A stretch of 7,085 nucleotides of DNA from Candidatus Aerophobota bacterium (GCA_003648815.1 QMPZ01000084.1:1-7085), one strand, 5' to 3'. Shown: positions 1 through 6,780, numbered from the stretch's first letter. The notes: generated by a model from the letters alone, not told the origin. A program made the numbers and translations.

Positions 1-579
1 ATATTGGGCTGTATTTTAGGAGGAATTTCTGGATATTTTGGAGGAACTGCTGATATGATTATCCAAAGGATTATAGAATTTTTTATGTCTTTGCCGAGCA
101 TTCCTCTTTGGATGGCCCTGGCGGCAGCCGTACCAGCAAACTGGCCAATAATAAAGACTTACTTTGCAATTACAATTATCCTCTCCTTTATGGGATGGAC
201 CGGACTGGCGAGGGTAGTAAGGGGAAAGCTTATAAGTTTGCGAGAAGAGGATTTCGTTACGGCAGCTAAGATTGCCGGAGCCACAGATGGAAGGATAATT
301 CTCAGGCATCTTCTTCCTTCATTTTTAAGTTATCTCATAGTAAACTTAACCTTAGCTATTCCTAGGATGATCTTGGGTGAAACATCTCTAAGTTTTCTTG
401 GATTAGGAATTCGTCCTCCAGCAGTTAGCTGGGGTGCTTTATTAAAAGATGCACAACGAGTAAACGTTGTCGCTATTCATCCCTGGCTTTTAATCCCAGG
501 ACTTTTCGTCATCATCGCTGTCCTGGCTTTTAATTTCTTAGGAGATGGTCTGCGTGATGCAGCTGATCCATATAAATAG
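1..579 (+). CDS. Peptide/nickel-type ABC transporter permease (DppC/OppC family), 5'-truncated by window edge
   Basis: Inner-membrane permease subunit of a binding-protein-dependent importer of the dipeptide/oligopeptide/nickel class. It would pair with a DppB-type permease, two ATPases and a solute-binding protein, none of which lies in the window. The reading frame is already open at base 1, so the N-terminus is missing. The 192 visible residues are the C-terminal two thirds of a roughly 280-300 residue family. Counting from base 4, they contain several hydrophobic membrane segments (about 30-48, 52-70, 105-135 and 158-180). The cytoplasmic EAA loop that docks the ATPase is visible as VTAAKIAGATDGRIILRHLLP (about 85-105). 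Family-typical text follows: GETSLSFLGLG (125-135), the WG of VSWG (142-144) and the C-terminal FNFLGDGLRDAADP (176-189). The gene ends with TAG, 42 bp before the amidohydrolase start on the same strand, so cotranscription is likely. The transported substrate cannot be read from this part; peptides are the default guess. Confidence 0.93.
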   Translation: MLGCILGGISGYFGGTADMIIQRIIEFFMSLPSIPLWMALAAAVPANWPIIKTYFAITIILSFMGWTGLARVVRGKLISLREEDFVTAAKIAGATDGRIILRHLLPSFLSYLIVNLTLAIPRMILGETSLSFLGLGIRPPAVSWGALLKDAQRVNVVAIHPWLLIPGLFVIIAVLAFNFLGDGLRDAADPYK

Positions 580-621
580 CTTATAACTGAGACATTATAT
601 ATTTCTCTTGGGAGAAAAAGA

Positions 622-1434
622 ATGTTATTGAATCATTGTCACGTAATGCCGGAGGGAGTTTTTAATAAAAATAGGCCCGAAGAGGGCACTTTACAGCATC
701 TAAACAAAATTATGGAAGAACTCGGGATAGAGGAAGCAGTTTTATTTGCACCTTTTACCTATCAAATTCCAGAAGGCTCCTATCGATGTAATCAATGGCT
801 TTGGGAATTGATACGAAAAAAGAGGCAGTTCTACGGGTTTGTTACTGTGCATCCTCTTGATCCTGACGCTCTTAATATTCTGAATGAGTTTGCAAATAAA
901 GGATTTGTAGGAGTAAAGTTTCATCCAGCAATTTTTCGAGTTTGTCTTGATGATTCCGCTATTGAACCATTCTACGCGGAAGCAGAAAAACTTAATTTAC
1001 CCATTCTTTTTCATGTTGGAATACATGGATGGCAAGTGAACTGCTATGCGCCAATATTGCTCGATAAAATTGCTCAGAATCATCCACGGCTCAAGATTAT
1101 TGTCGAACATATGGGAGGATATGAATTCTTTCATCAAGCATTAGCAGTGGTAAGGAATAATCCCAATTGTTATGCTGGAATTTCTACAGTTTTACAAGAG
1201 GACTATAGCTGGTATATCCCTCAAAGTGAACTTATGTATTTACTTCGTACGGTCGGTCCGGAGCGGATCATCTATGGAGCTGATTTTCCATATAATGGAC
1301 TTTTAAGAATAAAACGTGATATAGAGATTATTCGTTCGTGGAATCTTTCTCAAGAAGATGAGGAGAATATCCTTGGGAAAAATCTCAAAAGATTACTGCC
1401 ACTTAAGTCACATTCGAAAAAGAATGGAAAATAA
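622..1434 (+). CDS. Amidohydrolase 2-family metal-dependent hydrolase (TIM barrel)
   Basis: Probable cytoplasmic enzyme of the Amidohydro_2 branch of the amidohydrolase superfamily, which includes hydrolases and some non-oxidative decarboxylases. The 270 residues match a single TIM-barrel domain. Likely metal ligands and active-site residues appear in the usual order: H5-x-H7 at the end of strand 1, GVKFHP with K99 and H101, H131 in LFHVG, H163 in VEHMGG, and D221 in YGADFP. The C-terminal NILGKNLKRLL (249-259) is the usual family ending, followed by a short lysine-rich tail. One deviation is that the family usually has D-x-H-x-H at strand 1, while here the Asp position is Leu3. The ATG start is preceded by TTGGGAGAAAAAG, giving a GGGAG ribosome binding site about 7 bases away. 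Starting here places the HxH at residues 5-7, as in relatives such as ACMSD. It follows the permease by 42 bp, which suggests it acts on an imported compound. The substrate is unknown, and a decarboxylase role cannot be excluded. Confidence 0.88.
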   Translation: MLLNHCHVMPEGVFNKNRPEEGTLQHLNKIMEELGIEEAVLFAPFTYQIPEGSYRCNQWLWELIRKKRQFYGFVTVHPLDPDALNILNEFANKGFVGVKFHPAIFRVCLDDSAIEPFYAEAEKLNLPILFHVGIHGWQVNCYAPILLDKIAQNHPRLKIIVEHMGGYEFFHQALAVVRNNPNCYAGISTVLQEDYSWYIPQSELMYLLRTVGPERIIYGADFPYNGLLRIKRDIEIIRSWNLSQEDEENILGKNLKRLLPLKSHSKKNGK

Positions 1435-1795
1435 AATCGTTTATCACCATTTAATATAAATCTTGTCATAACCAGAGAGTAAGCTTATAATGGGCCTCAA
1501 GAAGAAATTTTCTTCTCCCAAAGAAGAGAGCTGGTGGAGATGCTTGTTAACAAACCTTCAAGATCTTAGACGGATGTGGGCCTTGAGGAAGTTTATGAGA
1601 AAGTTAAGCCCTTCTACCAGAAAAAGGCAAAGGTGATCAGAGGGAAGGCTGACGGGCTTCGTCTTACCTCATCAATAAGTCAACTCTCTTTCTCTTCTTA
1701 AATGAAGACTGTATCATCCTCCACAAAAGACAAAGTTTTTTTCACTCAAGCTGATATTTGAAAAAGCAGTTTTTACTCAAGAAGAATGGTTGAAG
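1435..1795. other. 361-bp gene-free stretch between convergent genes, with degraded reading frames
   Basis: No intact gene is visible. On the + strand an ATG at 1490 opens a 48-codon frame ending with TGA at 1636, rich in Lys, Arg and Trp and without a convincing ribosome binding site. A second + frame runs from about 1519 through a TAG at 1567-1569 to TAA at 1699-1701. Part of it reads like real protein (VGLEEVYEKVKPFYQKKAKV), so a decayed gene is possible, but I do not recognise the family. Other structure: an 8-bp inverted repeat with a 1-base centre at 1500-1516 (AGAAGAAA-T-TTTCTTCT), and an imperfect direct repeat AGTTTTTTTCACTCAAG / AGTTTTTACTCAAG at 1734-1750 and 1768-1781. Convergent genes flank it, yet I found no GC-rich hairpin plus U-tract that would be a confident terminator for either side. 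Confidence 0.5.
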
Positions 1796-2323
1796 TTAAT
1801 ATTCTATTCCCTTTCTTGCTTTTATGCCTTTATCAAAGGGATGTTTTACTTTTTTCATTTCACTGACCAGATCTGCCTCTCTTATTATCTCGGAAGGGGC
1901 ATAGCGGCCGGTTAGGATAAGCTCGAGGAAGGTGGGTTTTTCCTTGATGAAATCGATCATCTTTTTCCTGTCAATTAGCCCGTAATGCAAGGCGACATTT
2001 GCCTCGTCAAGGATTAGCAGGTCATATTTTTCTGCCTCTATTTCTTTCTTCAGCTCATCAAGAAGACTATTCCAGCTGCGTCTAATTTTTTCCTTTTCCT
2101 CCTCGTTGAGCTTGCTTAAAGAAAGGTATTCTCCTCCTTTTGATATCACCCTCACTCCCAGCTTTTCCAGAGGTCCAATTTCTCCAGATCCCCTCTCCTT
2201 TTTTAAGAATTGCACCACAAGTACTTTATATCCCCTCCCCGCTGCCCTCACCGCCTGTCCTATTGCGGCAGTGGTCTTACCCTTTCCCTCGCCGGTGTAA
2301 ACCTGAACAAGTCCTTTTCTCAT
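1796..2323 (-). CDS. cobO: Cob(I)alamin adenosyltransferase, CobO/BtuR type
   Basis: Transfers the 5'-deoxyadenosyl group of ATP to the cobalt of cob(I)alamin or a corrinoid precursor, making the coenzyme B12 form in the cytoplasm. The 175 residues cover the whole family fold (E. coli BtuR is about 196 residues, so only the N-terminal extension is short). The P-loop is TGEGKGKTT (10-18), reversed in strand order as is known for this family. LLILDEANVAL (102-112) supplies the Walker-B-like acidic pair, LTGR is at 137-140, and the diagnostic C-terminus HPFDKGIKARKGIEY fills 161-175. The ATG overlaps the tldE stop by 4 bp (ATGA), so translation is probably coupled. AAGGTGA lies 10 bases upstream as a modest ribosome binding site. 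It is the last gene of the yebC-tldD-tldE-cobO run. No other cobalamin biosynthesis gene is in the window, so salvage and de novo synthesis cannot be told apart. No riboswitch is seen, as expected for an internal operon position. Confidence 0.95.
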   Translation of the reverse strand: MRKGLVQVYTGEGKGKTTAAIGQAVRAAGRGYKVLVVQFLKKERGSGEIGPLEKLGVRVISKGGEYLSLSKLNEEEKEKIRRSWNSLLDELKKEIEAEKYDLLILDEANVALHYGLIDRKKMIDFIKEKPTFLELILTGRYAPSEIIREADLVSEMKKVKHPFDKGIKARKGIEY

Positions 2324-3612
2324 CCCGCTACAGTCACCTTCTCAAAGTACACGGGAGGGGTTTTCACAGTACCCACAAAGCGTGCCTCCTTTCCCACGGC
2401 GATGACCTTGTTTAAGAGCTTGTAGGCATTGCCGCTGATCATAACATCCTTGACTCGACCTTTGATCTTCCCTTCTTCCACCTTATATCCTAAGTCGAGA
2501 TTTACCGAGAACTCTCCAGTAAGCTCGTTTCCCTGTCCGCTTCCTATCACCTGGTCCACGATGATGCCCTCTTTTATGTCTTTGATCATCTCCTCAAGGG
2601 AAGCATCCCCTGGTTCCAGGATGAGGTTGGTGGTTGAGGGAGAGGGAAGGGAATTATAACTTCTTGTTGCATTTGCTGTGCTCTCGGACTTCATCATACT
2701 GGCTGTCTGCAGATCATAGATGAAGTTCTTCAAGACTCCATCCTTGATTATCTGCGTTCGCCGGGAGGGTATTCCTTCTCCGTCTATAGGACGCGAACCT
2801 AAAGCAAAGGGGAAAAGTCCGTCGTCAAGAATATTTACCACTGGACAGACAATTGGCTTTCCTATCTTTTCAACTAAGGGAGAGCTTTTCTTCTGCACCA
2901 GCTTTCCATTAATTCCGCTCTTCAGCGATTGAAGGAGAAGAGGCATAGCCTTGGAGGTGAAAATTGCCCGATAAGAGCCGGGAGGAATCTTGACATTGTT
3001 TTTGGCAAGGTCTATAGCCTTAAGGATTCTTTCAGCAATTAGAGAGGAATATTCCTGGTAGCTACATCCACTTTCTCCTTCCTCTATTCCCAAAAAACCT
3101 TCTTCTTTAGCTAAAAAGGCATAGAGGAAGAACGCATATTCAGTCTTTTTGTAGGACTCGTCCAATCCACTGCTGTTCAGAATTCTCACCTCAAACTCAG
3201 CCTTTTCCAGCTCTCCTTCACAACTAAACTGAGGCTCTTGTTCGGTAATAAGGCTTATCGCCCTTTCCCCCTCCTCGACCATGTCCTCGACCTTTAACGA
3301 AGAAACTTGTGGATCAAAACACTGAACCGACAGGACCTCGGCGGGGGAGGGAAAGTGAAAATATGCCTTCTGTCCAAATTGAGAGGAAGAAAGAGCCCTA
3401 TCAACCAGATTGCGGGCATCCTTTAAGTTATTAGCGCTGGAGAACCCAATTCTTCCTCCCTTTATCACCCTCAGTCCTACACCATCCTCAAAAAGGGAAT
3501 CTATGGATTTTATCCGGTTAGCCTGAAACTTAACCGTGGTAACCTGTTTCCTTACCCGGTAAACTTCAGCCTCCTGCGCCTTAGAAAGGGCTATTTCCAG
3601 AATCTTTTCCAT
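2320..3612 (-). CDS. tldE: TldE/PmbA, non-catalytic subunit of the TldD/TldE metalloprotease
   Basis: Partner of TldD in a heterodimeric zinc protease that trims unfolded or leader-containing peptides. In E. coli it matures microcin B17 and helps degrade the CcdA antitoxin. The 430 residues fit the family (E. coli PmbA is about 450). The N-terminal domain has the typical pattern with EDGVGLRVIKGGRIGFSSAN (42-61). The C-terminal domain has DGEGIPSRRTQIIKDGVLKN (278-297), then GEFSVNLDLGYKVEEGKIKG (366-385) and VKDVMISGN (387-395). No HExxxH zinc motif is present: the segment AIFTSKAMPLLLQ (216-228) occupies the position of FAHEAFGH in TldD, as expected for the inactive subunit. The ATG begins 1 bp after the tldD stop, and GGGGGGAG in the tldD 3' end, about 8 bases away, serves as ribosome binding site. 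The TGA stop overlaps the cobO start by 4 bp. Equal production with TldD through coupling fits a heterodimer. Confidence 0.95.
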   Translation of the reverse strand: MEKILEIALSKAQEAEVYRVRKQVTTVKFQANRIKSIDSLFEDGVGLRVIKGGRIGFSSANNLKDARNLVDRALSSSQFGQKAYFHFPSPAEVLSVQCFDPQVSSLKVEDMVEEGERAISLITEQEPQFSCEGELEKAEFEVRILNSSGLDESYKKTEYAFFLYAFLAKEEGFLGIEEGESGCSYQEYSSLIAERILKAIDLAKNNVKIPPGSYRAIFTSKAMPLLLQSLKSGINGKLVQKKSSPLVEKIGKPIVCPVVNILDDGLFPFALGSRPIDGEGIPSRRTQIIKDGVLKNFIYDLQTASMMKSESTANATRSYNSLPSPSTTNLILEPGDASLEEMIKDIKEGIIVDQVIGSGQGNELTGEFSVNLDLGYKVEEGKIKGRVKDVMISGNAYKLLNKVIAVGKEARFVGTVKTPPVYFEKVTVAG

Positions 3613-3613
3613 C

Positions 3614-4975
3614 TTATACTCCCCCCACTATCACCTCCCTTATCCTCAGGTGAGGTCCTCCAGTGGAGACGGGCAGGGGAGACTGACCTGCCTTGCCACA
3701 TCCTCCCGGTCCACCGAAGAGGACGAAGTCATCTCCTATCGCCTCGATATTGAAGAGGGTGGTGAAGATATTACCCGTAAGGTTGAAATCCCTTATCTTC
3801 TTGACCAACTTTCCTTTCTTTATGAGGTAACCTTCTTCAGGACAAAAGGTGAACATCTCCAGATTAGTCTGACCTCCTCGAAATCCTCTGGCATAAATAC
3901 CTTCTTCTACCTCACTTATTATCTCCTCCTTCGATTTGCCCTGCGGTTCTATGTAAGTGTTGCTCATTCGCACTATTGGGGGATATCTATAGCTTATAGC
4001 CCGCGCATTTCCTGTGGGCTGTGCTCCCATCTTGGCCGCCGTCTCCCGGGAGTGAAGATAACCTACAAGTTTTCCCTCTTTTATGAGGTAGGTCTTCTGG
4101 GCAGGAACTCCCTCATCATCGTAAAGATAATAGCCGCTCTGTCCCTCAATGGGTGCTTCATCGACGATGTTAAGCTCAGGAGGGCCGAACCTTCTTCCCA
4201 GCTGCATTATTTCCCTGAGCCTGTCGTTCTCATACAAGAAGTCAGCCTCGGACAGATGTCCAAAGGCTTCATGAGCGAACACCCCACTTAGTTTTGGATC
4301 CACGACAACGGTGTATTTCCCCGCTGAGGCGGGCTCTGCCTCGAGCAGCTCCACTGCCCTTCGGCTTACCTCCTCAGCCTTATCCTCAAGACCTTCCACC
4401 AGCTCGTATCCCCCTGTTCCTCCTATTCCTTCATGGGCAAACTGGATGTTGATGCCATCCCGAGCTATGGCCGTCATCCCTATGATCGTGTCCACTCTTT
4501 CCTGCTCGATATAAGTTCCCTCTGTGTTGGCAAAGTACTTTACCGTATGTACGTCAAAATATCTTAAGCTTGAACTCTGAACTTTTTTGGGCGAAAGGAG
4601 GAGCTGGTTGTAACGGGTGCAAAGATGATATTTTTCTTCCAGGGAGATTTGACGGGGATCTTTTTTTACCTTAGCTCTGATTACCTCCACTCGAGGATGA
4701 GCAGGAGCTAATCTGACCTCTCTTCCTCTTGCTATACAAGCTTGTCTTGCTGCCTCATTCAGGTAATCCTTTAATTTTTCCAGCTTATTGAAGGAAATGA
4801 AGCTCCATCCATTTTTTCCTTGAACCCTTATCCCTCCTCCTCGAGTTTCGGATTCCCCTATGAACTCGAGTTCTTTGCCCACATAGTGAACTCGAGTTAT
4901 CCTTCTCTCCTCATATCTGATCTCGGCGTACTTAGCCTTGATCTTCTCCAGACAGGAGGTTAAGTAGACTTTCAT
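3614..4975 (-). CDS. tldD: TldD, catalytic zinc metalloprotease subunit
   Basis: Catalytic half of the TldD/TldE peptidase, a cytoplasmic enzyme that cleaves flexible peptide segments threaded into the heterodimer. The 453 residues are close to the family length (about 480 in E. coli). The zinc motif HExxxH is HEAFGH at 235-240, inside VFAHEAFGHLSEAD. The third ligand is expected to be the Cys in GGPGGCGKAGQ, at residue 426, followed by the conserved SPLPVSTGGPHLRIREVIVG ending (432-451). Other family text includes DDEGVPAQKTYLIKEGKLVG (286-305), RETAAKMG (310-317) and TGNARA (321-326). All catalytic features are present, so it looks active. The ATG overlaps the yebC stop by 4 bp (ATGA), with AGAGG about 10 bases upstream inside yebC. 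tldE follows after 1 bp. Whether its substrate is a modified peptide or general peptide waste cannot be told: no RiPP precursor or antitoxin gene is visible nearby. Confidence 0.96.
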   Translation of the reverse strand: MKVYLTSCLEKIKAKYAEIRYEERRITRVHYVGKELEFIGESETRGGGIRVQGKNGWSFISFNKLEKLKDYLNEAARQACIARGREVRLAPAHPRVEVIRAKVKKDPRQISLEEKYHLCTRYNQLLLSPKKVQSSSLRYFDVHTVKYFANTEGTYIEQERVDTIIGMTAIARDGINIQFAHEGIGGTGGYELVEGLEDKAEEVSRRAVELLEAEPASAGKYTVVVDPKLSGVFAHEAFGHLSEADFLYENDRLREIMQLGRRFGPPELNIVDEAPIEGQSGYYLYDDEGVPAQKTYLIKEGKLVGYLHSRETAAKMGAQPTGNARAISYRYPPIVRMSNTYIEPQGKSKEEIISEVEEGIYARGFRGGQTNLEMFTFCPEEGYLIKKGKLVKKIRDFNLTGNIFTTLFNIEAIGDDFVLFGGPGGCGKAGQSPLPVSTGGPHLRIREVIVGGV

Positions 4976-5724
4976 TTAGATGAAACCTCTTCTATAATCT
5001 CATCGGGGATATCAAAGTTGGCATAGATCTTCTGAACCTCATCGGACTCATCAAGGGCATTCATCAAGTTAAGCATTTGATATGCCTCTTTCCCCTTAAG
5101 GGGAACGGTAGTCTGAGGAATCATAGTGAAATCAATCAACTGCGGTGTATATCCTGCCTCTTCCACTTTCTTCTTGATCTGATCAAGCTGCTCGGGAGGA
5201 AAGATAATTTGGAGGGTATCACCCTCATCACGCACATCCTCCGCTCCTGCTTCAAGGGCTATGTCCATCACCTTGTCCTCATCTACCTTATTCTTTTCCA
5301 AAGCTATCAATCCTTTTCTCTCAAATAACCAGGTGACACAACCTACCTCTCCTAAGTGACCTCCGTTTTGGGAAAGAATGTGCCTTATTTCTGCAATAGC
5401 TCTTTTCTTGTTATCAGTAACTGCCTCAATGAGTAGAGCTACTCCTCCTGGCCCGTAACCTTCACAGGTTATCTCCTCATAAACTGTTCCGGGAAGCTCA
5501 CCTGTTCCACGTTTGATAGCTCTTTGGATGTTTTCCTTAGGCATTCCCGCCGTCTGAGCCAACTCCACCACGAGACGCAGACCAGGGTTTGTCTCTATAT
5601 CCCCTCCTCCCCTTCGAGCTTCCAGGGTGAGTTTGCGAGAAAGCTTGCTGAAAAGGTTCCCTTTGCGGGCATCTTTTTTTGCTTTTTTATGTTTTATGCT
5701 GCTCCATTTGGAATGGCCGGACAT
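4972..5724 (-). CDS. yebC: YebC/TACO1-family translation factor
   Basis: Member of the widespread YebC/TACO1 family. It was long annotated as a DNA-binding transcriptional regulator, and more recent work shows that members act on ribosomes to relieve stalling at proline-rich stretches. The 250 residues match the usual 240-250. The hallmark N-terminus MSGHSKWSSIKHKKAKKDAR (1-20) is followed by the basic segment KGNLFSKLSRKL (21-32). Conserved core text follows: NPGLRLVVELAQTAGMPKEN (46-65), IQRAIKRGTGE (66-76), YEEITCEGYGPGGVALLIEA (82-101), TDNKKRAIAEIRHILSQNGG (103-122) and LGEVGCVTWLFERKG (124-138). The ATG has an excellent ribosome binding site, AAGGGGGTGA at 5731-5740 on the - strand, spaced 6 bases. 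It is the first gene of the tightly packed yebC-tldD-tldE-cobO run, 86 bp downstream of the GlmU-type gene on the same strand. That gap holds a TATAAA (5771-5776, - strand) without a good -35, so an own promoter is possible but unproven. Confidence 0.96.
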   Translation of the reverse strand: MSGHSKWSSIKHKKAKKDARKGNLFSKLSRKLTLEARRGGGDIETNPGLRLVVELAQTAGMPKENIQRAIKRGTGELPGTVYEEITCEGYGPGGVALLIEAVTDNKKRAIAEIRHILSQNGGHLGEVGCVTWLFERKGLIALEKNKVDEDKVMDIALEAGAEDVRDEGDTLQIIFPPEQLDQIKKKVEEAGYTPQLIDFTMIPQTTVPLKGKEAYQMLNLMNALDESDEVQKIYANFDIPDEIIEEVSSK

Positions 5725-5810
5725 TATATATCACCCCCTTGACTTTTTAGAAATTCTTTAAGTTTGTACCTTTATACCCCAGAATAATGGTAACAAAAAG
5801 AAAGGAGATG

Positions 5811-6560
5811 TCAATTATTATTTATCAATCGACGTTCTCGCATAATTTTATCGGCCTTTCTTAGTTCCTCCGGAGTATTAACCCCCAGGATAATTGTCGG
5901 ATCCTCTGACTTGAGTGCCTCCACCCGCGAGCCTTCCTGGTGGAGAAGGGAGATGACATCGGTAAGGTAATACTCGCCGGTTACCTTACTGGGAGTAAGC
6001 CTGGAAAGTAGAGGAAGAACCTTTTGAGTATCAAAGCAGTAGACTCCACTGTTTACCTCCTTGATCCTGAGTTCCTCCGGCCTTGCCTCTTTGGCCTCAA
6101 CTATTTTCTTCACTCCCAGATAGCCATCTCTGATTATCCTCCCGTAATAAGAGGGATTGGGAAGAAGTGCGGTTAAGATGGTAGCCGCAGGTCTTCTTTC
6201 TCTGTGATAGCGAACCAGCCGGATAAGCATCGAGGAGGTTATGAAGGGGGCGTCCCCTGGGAGGACGAGCAGCTCGCCATCAAAATCCTCAAGCAAGGGA
6301 GCAGCTCGTCTTAGAGCATCACCGGTACCCAGCCTTTTTTCCTGATATACATAGGTGAAGCCATCACCAAGTATGGATTTTATCCTTTCCGCCTGATATC
6401 CCACTACCACTATCGTCTTGCCTATGCCGCTTTCTACACAGGCCCTTGCTGGAAACTCGACCAGAGCTCGGTAATGAACTCGGTGGACGAGCTTGCTCAG
6501 AGCCGACCTCATTCTCGTTCCTTCCCCTGCTGCTAAAATCACCGCCCGTACGTCTTTCAA
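5811..6560 (-). CDS. glmU: GlmU-type UDP-GlcNAc pyrophosphorylase domain protein (no acetyltransferase domain)
   Basis: Nucleotidyltransferase predicted to join UTP and N-acetylglucosamine 1-phosphate into UDP-GlcNAc, the precursor of peptidoglycan and outer glycans. It covers only the N-terminal half of GlmU: 249 residues against about 450. Residues known to matter in E. coli GlmU are found at almost the same numbers: AAGEGTRM (10-17), K23, Q73, G78-T79, D103 in PGDAP, G140 in YYGRI, E155 in KIVEA, N170 in EVNSG and N228 in GVNTP. There is no left-handed beta-helix of hexapeptide repeats; the protein ends with LINNN and TGA. The acceptor loop is divergent: SALSKLVHRVHYRAL replaces the common S-x-x-P-K-x-L-H-x-x-x-G-x-P-M. 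The start is TTG, chosen because AGAAGGAGG lies 5 bases upstream and because it places the nucleotide-binding loop at the family position. It could use another sugar phosphate, and the acetyltransferase may be encoded elsewhere. It is divergent from the rRNA genes. Confidence 0.82.
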   Translation of the reverse strand: MKDVRAVILAAGEGTRMRSALSKLVHRVHYRALVEFPARACVESGIGKTIVVVGYQAERIKSILGDGFTYVYQEKRLGTGDALRRAAPLLEDFDGELLVLPGDAPFITSSMLIRLVRYHRERRPAATILTALLPNPSYYGRIIRDGYLGVKKIVEAKEARPEELRIKEVNSGVYCFDTQKVLPLLSRLTPSKVTGEYYLTDVISLLHQEGSRVEALKSEDPTIILGVNTPEELRKADKIMRERRLINNN

Positions 6561-6565
6561 TTTTT

Positions 6566-6572
6566 CCTCCTT
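6566..6572 (-). promoter_or_regulatory. Strong ribosome binding site that fixes the TTG start of the GlmU-type gene
   Basis: On the - strand AAGGAGG sits 5 bases before the TTG codon at 6558-6560. No ATG or GTG lies in frame just upstream, so this site decides the start. A second AAGGAGG occurs 18 bases further upstream (6584-6590) with no ATG, GTG or TTG at a suitable distance behind it. Confidence 0.85.
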
Positions 6573-6631
6573 CTGTTTATTAGCCTCCTTAATATGGGTC
6601 TTTTGTCTTTTTCTGCACGTAGGACTGGCAA

Positions 6632-6660
6632 ATTATAAATAATTATAACCAACAAGTCAA
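6632..6660 (-). promoter_or_regulatory. Sigma-70-type promoter for the GlmU-type gene
   Basis: Reading the - strand, the -35 box is TTGACT (6655-6660), then a 17-base spacer, then a perfect TATAAT -10 box (6632-6637). Transcription would start near 6625 and leave a leader of about 65 bases before the TTG start. The match is 11 of 12 consensus bases with ideal spacing, so this should be a strong promoter. Its -35 is 64 bp from the -35 of the divergent rrn P1. Confidence 0.8.
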
Positions 6661-6724
6661 GCTTTATATTACTACCGCACTTTTTTTGGCACAGAACCCT
6701 CAAAAAGGGGTTAACCACGGGGGG

Positions 6725-6754
6725 TTGACAAAGAAAAAAATTTGTGTATATAAT
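6725..6754 (+). promoter_or_regulatory. rRNA operon promoter P1
   Basis: TTGACA (6725-6730) and TATAAT (6749-6754) are both perfect consensus boxes, separated by 18 bases; TATATA at 6747-6752 gives a 16-base alternative. The start site would fall near 6761. The bases just after the -10 box include GCGCCC, a GC-rich discriminator of the kind seen at stringently controlled rRNA promoters. The region directly upstream of the -35 is G-rich, so no clear A/T-rich UP element is present. Confidence 0.85.
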
Positions 6755-6760
6755 AATAGC

Positions 6761-6780
6761 GCCCTTTGAAAGTGAACAAG
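6761..6780 (+). promoter_or_regulatory. boxA-like antitermination sequence behind rrn P1
   Basis: GCCCTTTGAAAGTGAACAAG resembles the rRNA leader boxA motif (consensus about GYTCTTTGAAAA, bound as RNA by NusB/NusE). It begins at the predicted start of transcription, which is closer than usual, so part of the match could simply be discriminator sequence. A related copy follows P2 at the same distance, which supports a function. Confidence 0.5.

Noticed and set aside
1500..1530. Hairpin AGAAGAAA-T-TTTCTTCT as terminator of the amidohydrolase unit
   Set aside because: The stem is A/T-rich, has a 1-base centre that cannot form a loop without losing pairs, and no U-tract follows.
1606..1659. AAGCCC...GGGCTT inverted repeat as terminator
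   Set aside because: Only 6 bp with a 42-base loop and no U-tract.
1734..1781. Direct repeat AGTTTTT...ACTCAAG, considered as a CRISPR-like or attachment repeat
   Set aside because: Only two imperfect short copies 31-34 bp apart; no third copy and no associated genes.
3650..4291. Open frame of 213 codons on the + strand
   Set aside because: Entirely opposite tldD, which has full family and zinc-motif support; the frame has low-complexity Ser/Leu-rich text and no recognisable domain.
5725..5810. Promoter for yebC on the - strand with TATAAA at 5771-5776
   Set aside because: The bases 16-18 upstream (TTTTTG or TTTTGT) are a poor -35 match, so I mention it with yebC but do not list it as a feature.
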